The notes beneath the pieces are model-generated. The model saw only the letters and a list, made by a program, of their open reading frames with translations, was not told the DNA's origin and made no database searches. A DNA stretch of 12,500 nt, taken from Symbiodinium natans (lineage: Eukaryota; Sar; Dinophyceae; Suessiales; Symbiodiniaceae). Below are positions 6,841-12,500 of this stretch, one piece after another; within the stretch, counting starts at the first letter, position 1, and every line of letters begins with the position of its first letter. Position numbers and translations under genes: made by a program. The stretch covers positions 960,992-973,491 of the forward strand of contig CAJNDS010000058.1 of the NCBI GenBank assembly GCA_905221605.1. Direction: 5' to 3'.

Positions 6841-6937
6841 TATTCCTAGGTTGCTCTTGGGTCCCTAAACCCTAAATCTCGCAGCCTAAACCCTAAACCC
6901 TAAACCCTGATGGGTATTCCTAGGTTACTCTTGGGTC
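6841..6937. repeat. Telomere-like insert between 23-bp direct repeats
   Basis: TATTCCTAGGTTGCTCTTGG (plus GTC) at 6841-6863 recurs at 6915-6937 with a single G-to-A difference over 23 bp. The 51 bp between consists of CCCTAAA units, CTCGCAG, more CCCTAAA units and GATGGG. The repeat shares TAGGTTACTCT-GGG with the 22-bp repeat at 4368/4446. Confidence 0.88.
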
Positions 6938-7050
6938 TAGGAACTCTAGATGAGGATCGAAAGCTCCACGAGCGCCACCTGCGAAAACTGAACAAATTCC
7001 TTCGCAACGTGGAAGCTGGCCCAGAGGTGTGGCCGGGGTTCAGGGTTTAG
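6910..7050 (+). CDS. 46-codon open frame, possible exon or gene relic
   Basis: An ATG at 6910-6912 opens a frame that ends at TAG 7048-7050 within the next telomere-like array. Residues 14-34 (DEDRKLHERHLRKLNKFLRN) are charged and look amphipathic helical, encoded by GC-ending codons (CTC CAC GAG CGC CAC CTG). The first residues come from the direct repeat, so the genuine part probably begins near 6946. No family is recognised. It is bounded by telomere-like DNA on both sides, which fits an exon with repeat-filled introns or a stranded fragment. Confidence 0.2.
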   Translation: MGIPRLLLGLGTLDEDRKLHERHLRKLNKFLRNVEAGPEVWPGFRV

Positions 7051-7128
7051 GGTTTAGGGTTTAGGGTTTAGGGTTTAGGGTTTAGGGTTTAGGGTTTAGG
7101 GTTTAGGGTTTAGGGTTTAGGGTTTAGG
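7042..7128. repeat. Telomere-like array, TTTAGGG orientation
   Basis: About twelve perfect units, the longest array in this orientation without an interruption. Confidence 0.97.
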
Positions 7129-7215
7129 ACGGTTCGGGGTTTAGGCTCCCCTGCGCCCAGACTGCTTTCCCTTCTGCACATGGGTCTTGCCCGAAATAGG
7201 GGTATTTCTAGAATA

Positions 7216-7229
7216 CCCCCCCCCCCCCC
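7216..7229. repeat. C14 homopolymer run
   Basis: Fourteen C followed by AG and a C5 run. Confidence 0.95.
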
Positions 7230-7279
7230 AGCCCCCAAAGACTATAATCCTCATTCTAGGAGCCCTTAAGAGAAGGGCA

Positions 7280-7365
7280 AAACCCTGAAACCCAAACTTT
7301 AAACCCTAAACCCCAACCCCCGAACCCTAAATCCCAAACCCGACACCCTAAGCCCCCAACCCTAA
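7280..7365. repeat. Highly degenerate telomere-like block, CCCTAAA orientation
   Basis: Units vary (CCCTGAA, CCCAAAC, CCCCGAA, CCCGACA, CCCTAAG) and only a few are perfect, suggesting an old, mutated array. Confidence 0.8.
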
Positions 7366-7381
7366 AGGAGACACCCACATA

Positions 7382-7531
7382 TACTTGGAGGTTCATGGTA
7401 CTTATTAACCCAGTTCTAAGTACAGGACCCTAAACCCTAATTAAACCCTAAACCCTAAGCCCTAAACCCTAAACCCTAAACCCTATGAGTACAGTTATAA
7501 TTGGTTTATAAGTTCCATGAACCTCCAAGTA
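7382..7531. repeat. Inverted repeat enclosing a telomere-like block
   Basis: TACTTGGAGGTTCATGG (7382-7398) is the exact reverse complement of CCATGAACCTCCAAGTA (7515-7531). Pairing continues inward imperfectly (ACTTATTAACC against GGTTTATAAGT and beyond), giving arms of about 45 bp. The loop is CCCTAAA repeat (about 7427-7485). Confidence 0.85.
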
Positions 7532-7639
7532 GTTCGACCTTCGGAACTCCTTGGTTCCAATATGGTTGGTCTGCAGCGCTCCCGAAGGTTGGAGTTGGCG
7601 TTTGTCCACAAAGCAGGGCTGGAAGTCAAGGGTTTATGG

Positions 7640-7688
7640 TTGGAGGTCTAGGGCCTAGGGTTTCGGGTTTCGGGTTCAGGGTTTAGGG
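7640..7688. repeat. Degenerate telomere-like block, TTTAGGG orientation
   Basis: GGGTTTCGGGTTTCGGGTTCAGGGTTTAGGG-type variants. A 61-codon ORF at 7501-7686 ends in this repeat and is not called. Confidence 0.75.
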
Positions 7689-7760
7689 CAACAGGTCCTT
7701 ACCCTAACCCCTCTAACTCAAGCGGGGGAACAGGCTTGCAAGCGCCGGAAGCTGAGCTCA

Positions 7761-8069
7761 ATGCCTAAGGAACCCGTTGTCCTGTGGCAGGCCTTTGAGA
7801 CACACATTAAGTCGCACCGGACGACTATGGGCTCAAACTCGAGCAATGACGAGACTTGGCAAACCTCCAAGACCAACCACCCCAAAACCCGAAGCTCTAA
7901 GTGTAAATGTATGTTTCTACAACAGGCATTCGCTCTCCTGCTGTTCTCCCTAACTAGCGTGGGTCCTCATTGTTGGGGCGCAGCTTCTTTCCTTGTCATT
8001 GTAGATGCACGCAGCTGGAACGGAACATGCTGTGTAAGGTGGAGTTGGGGGGGGGGGGGTTCCCCATAG
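7761..8069 (+). CDS. 102-codon open reading frame, unidentified
   Basis: This is the longest ATG-initiated frame that does not depend on simple repeats. A stop lies shortly upstream in frame (TGA near 7752), so the ATG is the only sensible start. Residues 1-52 are hydrophilic (PKEPVVLWQAFETHIKSHRT), residues 53-80 hydrophobic enough for one membrane segment (FLQQAFALLLFSLTSVG), and the end translates the G13 run as poly-Gly. No family is recognised. A frame this long is within chance expectation for 12.5 kb in six frames. Confidence 0.2.
   Translation: MPKEPVVLWQAFETHIKSHRTTMGSNSSNDETWQTSKTNHPKTRSSKCKCMFLQQAFALLLFSLTSVGPHCWGAASFLVIVDARSWNGTCCVRWSWGGGGSP
8047..8059. repeat. G13 homopolymer run
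   Basis: Thirteen G. The following 8060-8270 is unique. CCCGAAGCTCTAA recurs at about 7889 and 8233, and a 14-bp near-tandem repeat (GAAGCTCTAAACCC / AAAGCTCTAAATCC) lies at 8236-8263. Confidence 0.95.
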
Positions 8070-8270
8070 TATGTCTCATCATAGTCCTCCCCACACACCA
8101 TGATGGTTAGCAGAGCTCGCTTTCTGTGACTCAGGGTTGAAATTTGCTTTTGCTGCTTTTGGACTTCAACATCACCCTCAACAGAAGCGCTATTATCAAA
8201 AGGACATCAACATTAGGTCTCAGGGTTTGTAACCCGAAGCTCTAAACCCAAAGCTCTAAATCCTGAGCAC

Positions 8271-8321
8271 TATATATATATATATATATATATGGTCACC
8301 CCCCCCCCCCATGATCTAGGT
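8271..8321. repeat. Left inverted terminal repeat candidate
   Basis: (TA)n, GGTCA, C12, ATGATCTAGGT. The last 11 bases are the exact reverse complement of 11141-11151. Confidence 0.65.
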
Positions 8322-8329
8322 TTTGCTTT

Positions 8330-8443
8330 GTCCCTATAAAAAACCTCGTAAATACCGATTAAAATGACATGCTGGCTATGCTAGGCGATGTCCTGTTTTT
8401 GCACGTCTAGTCCTATGCGAGAAAACCTGTAAATAGTGAAAAA
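8330..8443. repeat. Subterminal direct repeat, ~80-bp period
   Basis: GTCCCTATAAAAAACCTCGT (from 8330) and GTCCTATGCGAGAAAACCTG (from 8410), each followed by AAATA-x-GA-AAAA, form two imperfect copies just inside the left end. Confidence 0.55.
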
Positions 8444-8559
8444 CGCGTGTGTTTAGCACTACTTCCACATCACCACATAAAAAAACACCCCAAAAACACA
8501 GGAAAATGCAATTTGGTAAACATGTCTATGAATTATTTGCATAGGACAGGCTTATAAAC

Positions 8560-9172
8560 ACAGAATTGTATGCAAAAAACACTTCTTTTTTGCAGAATTT
8601 GCAAATTTTGACACAAATCCAAAAATCCAAAAATCCAAAAATTCAAAACCATGGAGCCGGGAGGCCGCCTTTTTTGTTTTTTTTTGTTTTCTCGAGGTTT
8701 TTTTTGGTTTTTTTTGGAAAAATCCAAAAAAAAACCATGGTGTTTTTTGGATGTTACTTGCTCCTGGCCTCAAAAACCTAAAAAACACATGTTTTTTTTT
8801 TGGGTTTTGAGTGAAAATCCAAAAAAACCCTCGTGTTTTTTGGATTTCAGGTGCTCCTGGTCTCAGAAACTAAAAAAAAACATGTTTTTTTTTCAAAATC
8901 CAAAAAAAAAACATGTGTTTTTAGGTTTTTGAGGCCAGGAGCAAGTAAAATCCAAAAAAAAACATGGTTTTTTTTTGATTTTTCCAAAAAAAACCAAAAA
9001 AAAACCTCGAGAAAACCAAAAAATCCAAAAAAGGCGGCCTCCCGGCTCCATGGTTTTGAGTTTTTGGATTTTTGGATTTTTGGATTTTTGGATTTTTGGA
9101 TTTTTGGATTTTTGGGTTTTTGGGTTTTTTTTTAGCAAATTTTGCAAAAAATGCTTTTCTTGTATAAAGAAT
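8560..9172. repeat. Long foldback (inverted repeat) of ~600 bp
   Basis: The left arm (about 8560-8790) is mirrored in the right arm (about 8915-9172). Shared blocks in opposite order include TTTGCAAATTT, (CCAAAAAT)n, CCATGGAGCCGGGAGGCCGC against GCGGCCTCCCGGCTCCATGG, TCTCGAGGTTTT, and TTACTTGCTCCTGGCCTCAA. A third, direct copy of the GCTCCTGG module lies in the loop near 8853. The right arm has eight TTTTTGGA-type units (9059-9128), the left only about three. ORFs of 64-100 codons on both strands here are by-products of the A/T-runs (FWIFGFLDFW-type strings). Confidence 0.92.
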
Positions 9173-9289
9173 GTGTATTGTTATACGTTGTTTCTGCTAA
9201 TGTGACTGCCTTGCACACACACACAGAGAAAAGCACACAAACACACCCACCATTCGTTTTTTTCAATTCAGCCTATTCGGTATGCAGGG

Positions 9290-11090
9290 CGTGGCGTTAA
9301 CCTGTAAAGTTCCATTAGATTTAATTACGAATGAGGCTTAGAAGAGGATGTCTTGGGATGTGGCGTCTTAATATGAAAAGTAATAAAAAAAAGAAATAGA
9401 GAGGGTTTCTTAGGGTGTGGTTCTTTTGAGGATGTGGACCTGCAATTCAAAAGTCTAATTGGACTTAAAAAAGAGTGGGGCTTCGAAGAGGATGTCTTGG
9501 GGTGTGGCCTCTTAATTTAAACGTCTATTTAAGTGGAATCACAAAGGAAGTCCAGTTGAGGATTTCTTAGGGTGTGGTGTTTTAGTGCAAACCTCAAATT
9601 ACATTTCATTACGAAGCGGGGCCAGAGGAGACTTTCACAGGGTGTGGTCGGTAAAATAAAATTCCAAAGAGGTAGTAACGAATGAGGCTTAGAAGGGCGT
9701 GGCCTCTTAATTGTTTTACTTGGTTTGGTTTTACGAACGAAGCTGTGGCTTTACCATACACAGGTCTTAGGGTGTGGCCTTTTAAATTCTGTCCAAAGGG
9801 GTGTGGCCTCTAAACTTAAAATTCAATTTAAGTGGAATTCCAAACGAGTCCAGATGAGGATTTCTTAGGGTGTGGCGTTTTAATACAAACCTCAAATAAC
9901 ATTGTAGTATGAAGCGAGGCCAGGGGAGAATTTCATAGGGTGTGGTCTGCAAAATAGAATTCCAAATAGGTATTAACCAATGAAGCTTAGAAGAGGATGT
10001 CTTGTGGCGGGGCCTCTTAATTTGTTTGTTTGACTTGGGTTTAATTTACTAACGAAGCTATGGCTTTATCATATACAAGTCTATTGACATTTCACTAATA
10101 GGCACCAGAAGAGGATTTCATAGGGTCTAGCGGTTAAATATGGAATTGTAAGTACATTCAAATACGAATGGGGGCTCATGATATAAATTTCTGTCCAAGA
10201 GTTACATACGAACCTAGCCTAGGTCAGAACTTCTTAGGGTGTGGGCTTCTTACCTAGCATTATAAACTTCTTACGAGATTCTGTTACGAACAGGCCCCAG
10301 AATGGTGTGGCTTTTTTTAATACAAGCATCTTGGCAAATCGAAAATAAGTCTAATTACAAACGAAGGTCTAATGAGGATTTCTTGGCGTGTGGCTTTGTA
10401 ATACAGAATTCTAATTAATCTTCATTACAAATAGGGGCCAGAAAGGGATTTCATAGGGTATGGTCTGCAATATAGAATTCTAACTCGGTTTCATTGCGAG
10501 GAGGATGTCCTGGGGTTGGCCTCTGAATATACACTTGCTTTACTTGGGTTCAATTACGAACGAAGCCCAGAAGAGGATTTCTTAGGGTGTGGGCTTACAA
10601 TATGAAATCAAATTGCGTTTCATTACGAATGGGGCCAGCGAAAGATTTCACAGGGTGTGGGAAAAACAAAAATGTTCTAAATAGGTATTAATCAATGAGG
10701 CTTAGAAGAGGATGTCTTGGGGCTGGGCCTCTTAATATGTTTTTTTACTTGGGTTAATTACGAACGAAGCTGTGGCTTTATCAGACACAAGTCTACTGAA
10801 ATTTCATTAAGAGGGCCCAGAAGAGGATTTCATAGGGTGTGGCCTTTAAGTATAGAATTCTTTTCGTAGGGTGTGGGCTTCTTATGTAGAAGCATTTTCT
10901 TAATAAAATAGGCAGGAAGCCCAGATGAGGATTTCTGAGGCTGTAACCTCTGCATATAAAGCTCTTGTGAGATTTTGTTACGGACAGGCAGGCCCCAGAA
11001 GAGGATTTCATAGGGTGCGGCTTTTAATTGGCAAATTTAGATTTCCAAAAAAAATTTACTACGAATGAGGCCAGTGGCCTTTTAATTTTC
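9290..11090. repeat. Degenerate ~72-bp satellite array with higher-order structure
   Basis: About two dozen monomers follow the loose pattern ATTACGAACGAAGC, CAGAAGAGGATTTCTT, AGGGTGTGGCCT, CTTAAT, then an A/T-rich filler. The GGGTGTGG box is the best-conserved part. Blocks 9521-9768 and 9820-10083 match each other monomer by monomer at a period of about 298-315 bp, and 10580-10795 repeats part of the same block. All reading frames are full of stops, so it is not coding. Confidence 0.9.
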
Positions 11091-11126
11091 GTTCCGACTT
11101 AGGTTTAAATCTCGCTTCGATGGGCC

Positions 11127-11140
11127 CGAAAGGCCTTTCG
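11127..11140. repeat. 14-bp perfect palindrome beside the right end
   Basis: CGAAAGGCCTTTCG is a perfect palindrome directly adjoining the right inverted repeat. No counterpart lies at the left end. It may be a remnant hairpin or chance. Confidence 0.6.
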
Positions 11141-11180
11141 ACCTAGATCATGGGGGGGGGGGGGTGAGCATATATATATA
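11141..11180. repeat. Right inverted terminal repeat candidate
   Basis: ACCTAGATCAT, G13 (11152-11164), TGAGCA and (TA)5 mirror the left end. Beyond it lies ACA/CAACAATAA-rich sequence. Confidence 0.65.
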
Positions 11181-11223
11181 CACGGTAGTAACAGCAACAA
11201 TAAACAACAATAACAACGACACC

Positions 11224-11250
11224 CCTCAACCCTAAACCCTAAACCCTAAT
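11224..11250. repeat. Short telomere-like block, CCCTAAA orientation
   Basis: About three and a half units, the first such block after the 2.9-kb interval. 11251-11376 is unique with no supported gene. Confidence 0.85.
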
Positions 11251-11376
11251 AAACACGCTGGAGCCTAGGACCTTGGTGGCTCGGAGGACGGCACGGAGCC
11301 GGAACGGCAAGTCCACGTCTCCCTCTAGTTCCATCGCATTCTGGGGGCGCGGATGGAGTGAAGTGTTTAAGTTAGT

Positions 11377-11458
11377 TGGGTTTAGGGTTCATAGGGTTCA
11401 CAGGGTTCCCAGGGTTCATAGGGTTCACAGGGTTTAGGGCTTAGGGGTTTAGGGTTGA
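11377..11458. repeat. Telomere-like block with GGGTTCAYA variants
   Basis: GGGTTCATAGGGTTCACAGG occurs twice in tandem, separated by GTTCCCA, then passes into TTTAGGG units. This shows local spread of a variant heptamer/nonamer. An ORF at 11455-11736 (TTG start) and an overlapping frame 11459-11599 (EAALLHGSLAACSLHRPSK...) follow; neither is confident. Confidence 0.85.
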
Positions 11459-11712
11459 GGGGAAGCTGCTTTGCTGCATGGGTCGCTAGCAGCCTGTTCC
11501 TTGCACAGACCAAGCAAGGGCACGGCCTTTGCAGTTTTTCAACTCCTCAGACCGATAGACTGGGAGCACTTTCCGCAGTGGTGCCCACATCATCCCTGAA
11601 GACCATGGTGGGTCTTCGCTCATACTTGCCTAGGGCAGCAACTTCATCACCTGGGGAGGCCTTGCCAAACCACCCTTCATTCCTCGCGCAGTACCGGGCT
11701 GTCAGGTTCACA

Positions 11713-11752
11713 CAGGGTTTAGGGTTTAGGGTTTAGGGTTTAGGGTTTAGGG
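11713..11752. repeat. Telomere-like block, TTTAGGG orientation
   Basis: Five perfect units. Because three heptamers always contain TAG in every frame, the block closes any frame entering it. Confidence 0.95.
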
Positions 11753-12066
11753 CTCTAAGCCCAAAGCGCGTAGATCAGAAGGCTGCTTGGCTTCTGCACA
11801 GGCCGCTGCCACTCCCCTACTACGGGGGGACAAACATTTATAGCTCGCAGTGGAGCCCTCGCTTATTAGAGCTTGGCTTGGGGGGCCTCGAAGATTACCG
11901 GGTTAAGCATGTACGTCTCAGGCCAACGTGGGTTCGTAGGTTCAGGGTTGCTGAGGTATCATGCTCACACTTAGCTTTAAAAAGCCAGGCTTCCAAATTA
12001 CCCGTGGTCTCACATCACGTGCCGCCAGAAGGGATGCAGCCCTTCCTGTCTCCTGGTCGAGTCTAG
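11737..12066 (+). CDS. 109-codon open stretch without ATG, possible exon
   Basis: The frame is open from the end of the telomere-like block to TAG at 12064-12066 and is the longest stop-free stretch here not driven by simple repeats. After the repeat-derived residues it reads KRVDQKAAWLLHRPLPLPYY, then GLEDYRVKHVRLRPTWVRRF. Composition is varied and basic. There is no early ATG; only a TTG at 11878. A TCTAAG acceptor-like site lies near 11759 and donor-like GTTCGTAGG near 11934. No family is recognised, and chance cannot be excluded. Confidence 0.22.
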   Translation, partial: GLGFRALSPKRVDQKAAWLLHRPLPLPYYGGTNIYSSQWSPRLLELGLGGLEDYRVKHVRLRPTWVRRFRVAEVSCSHLALKSQASKLPVVSHHVPPEGMQPFLSPGRV

Positions 12067-12155
12067 ACCCTACCCACACCCCAAACCCCCCCAAACCCCA
12101 AGCCCGAAACCCTAAGCCCTAAGCCCTAAACCCTAAACCCCAAGCCCTTAACCCT
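12067..12155. repeat. Degenerate telomere-like block, CCCTAAA orientation
   Basis: CCCCAAA, CCCTAAG and CCCTAAA variants, increasingly regular toward the middle. Confidence 0.85.
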
Positions 12156-12157
12156 GC

Positions 12158-12289
12158 ATGCGCAGCCGTGACATGTGCCCGACGTGGAGCGCCGGCTTGG
12201 ACTTTGACCCGTTGACTCGGCCAGTTCCTGCCTTGCATCCGAACCATCCAGCTGAAGACAGTCCCAGGGTTTTAGGGTTCAGGGTTTAG
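12158..12289 (+). CDS. 43-codon open frame between telomere-like blocks
   Basis: An ATG-initiated frame fills the unique segment between a CCCTAAA and a TTTAGGG block, reading MRSRDMCPTWSAGLDFDPLT and on to HPAEDSPRV before repeat. Codons are GC-rich at the third position at the start (CGC AGC CGT GAC). It is short and without a known domain, so it could be an exon fragment or chance. Confidence 0.15.
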   Translation: MRSRDMCPTWSAGLDFDPLTRPVPALHPNHPAEDSPRVLGFRV

Positions 12290-12292
12290 GGT
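12266..12292. repeat. Short telomere-like block, TTTAGGG orientation
   Basis: About three units with variants (GGGTTTTAGGGTTCAGGG). Confidence 0.85.
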
Positions 12293-12335
12293 GAGGTGGC
12301 ACATGCCCACCCTTGACTCCCAAAAACGAACATAG

Positions 12336-12500
12336 CACATTTCTCAGCCTAATCGACCCACACTGATGCACGAACGGTCTGTCTTCGCATCCATGTCCTG
12401 GACTCACATGCCCGAAAATGGTATGGCTTTTCCTGCTAAGCACTCCATGGTCGAGAGCTCGCATTGCTGCATCAGCCCACTCGAAACTGCACTCACAATC
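12336..12500 (+). CDS. Open stretch running off the window, possible exon start
   Basis: The frame is open from after TAG 12333-12335 to the last base, 55 codons. TTTCTCAG (ending 12347) is a reasonable splice acceptor. The frame then reads PNRPTLMHERSVFASMSWTH and continues with several Met, Cys and Ser. An overlapping minus-strand ORF (12279-12464) is about as long, so direction is uncertain. No family is recognised. Confidence 0.18.

Larger units (their letters stand above)
8271..11180. mobile_element. Putative 2.9-kb inverted-repeat-bounded element
   Basis: The left end is (TA)n at 8271-8293, GGTCA, C12 at 8299-8310, then ATGATCTAGGT (8311-8321). The right end mirrors it: ACCTAGATCAT (11141-11151), G13, TGAGCA, then (TA)n to 11180. 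The match is about 38 bp in inverted orientation with one mismatch and one homopolymer length difference. The interval is visibly A+T-rich, has no telomere-like block (unlike the rest of the window), and contains a foldback and a satellite array. No transposase-like frame is visible, so if mobile it is non-autonomous. It could alternatively be a satellite region bounded by coincidental TA/G-run motifs. Confidence 0.5.

Noticed and set aside
8533-9205. Several 64-100 codon ORFs on both strands (FWIFGFLDFW and KNPKIQKSK types)
   Set aside because: They are translations of A/T-runs and TTTTTGGA units in the foldback and mirror each other across strands because the DNA is an inverted repeat.
12279-12464. 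61-codon minus-strand ORF
   Set aside because: It overlaps an equally good + strand frame and ends in telomere-like sequence (HPKP). There is no way to prefer it.
1-12500. tRNA, rRNA or dinoflagellate spliced-leader RNA genes
   Set aside because: By eye I found no tRNA T-loop pattern in a cloverleaf context, no conserved rRNA stretch and no spliced-leader-like TTGGCTCAAG. A covariance-model scan would be needed to be certain.

Overview
This window looks like repeat-rich nuclear DNA from a eukaryote, not bacterial or organellar DNA. The plant/alveolate-type telomere heptamer (TTTAGGG on one strand, CCCTAAA on the other) occurs in about 25 separate blocks, in both orientations, across most of the window. 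With it come long G/C homopolymer runs, (TA)n, (CA)n and GGTAGY microsatellites, satellite-like tandem arrays and long hairpins. There is no convincing long gene. Interspersed telomere-like repeats with gene-poor DNA would suit a dinoflagellate or another alveolate or alga. That assignment is inference: no spliced-leader sequence, rRNA, tRNA or recognisable protein family was found to settle it.

Layout. Positions 1-620 hold two CCCTAAA blocks followed by a TTTAGGG block. Positions 620-1400 hold a G19 run, CATA, TA and CT microsatellites, a GGTAGY tract and a C16 run. Positions 1480-2140 hold more telomere-like blocks, including the longest perfect array (1681-1795), and a G-quadruplex-like stretch. 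Positions 2190-4150 are more complex DNA with several short protein-like open stretches on the + strand, possibly exons or decayed gene pieces. Positions 4368-4725 hold telomere-like DNA, one block of it bracketed by a perfect 22-bp direct repeat. Positions 4830-5610 hold a 44-bp tandem array and then a tandemly duplicated segment in which one copy gained a (CA)n(TA)n tract. Positions 6200-7690 hold many telomere-like blocks, again with flanking direct or inverted repeats.

The clearest structural unit is 8271-11180. About 2.9 kb without telomere-like blocks is bounded by inverted repeats of the form (TA)n-GGTCA-C12-ATGATCTAGGT. It contains a roughly 600-bp foldback hairpin and about 1.8 kb of a degenerate ~72-bp satellite with a ~300-bp higher-order period. 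It looks like a non-autonomous mobile or foldback element inserted into the telomere-repeat-studded background. Positions 11220-12500 return to that background and end in an open frame that runs off the window.

How it fits together. The main theme is repeat turnover. Telomere-like arrays sit inside short direct or inverted duplications at three sites (4368-4467, 6841-6937, 7382-7531), as expected if they entered at breaks or by insertion. All coding calls are low confidence: at this base composition, open frames of 45-110 codons are expected by chance.
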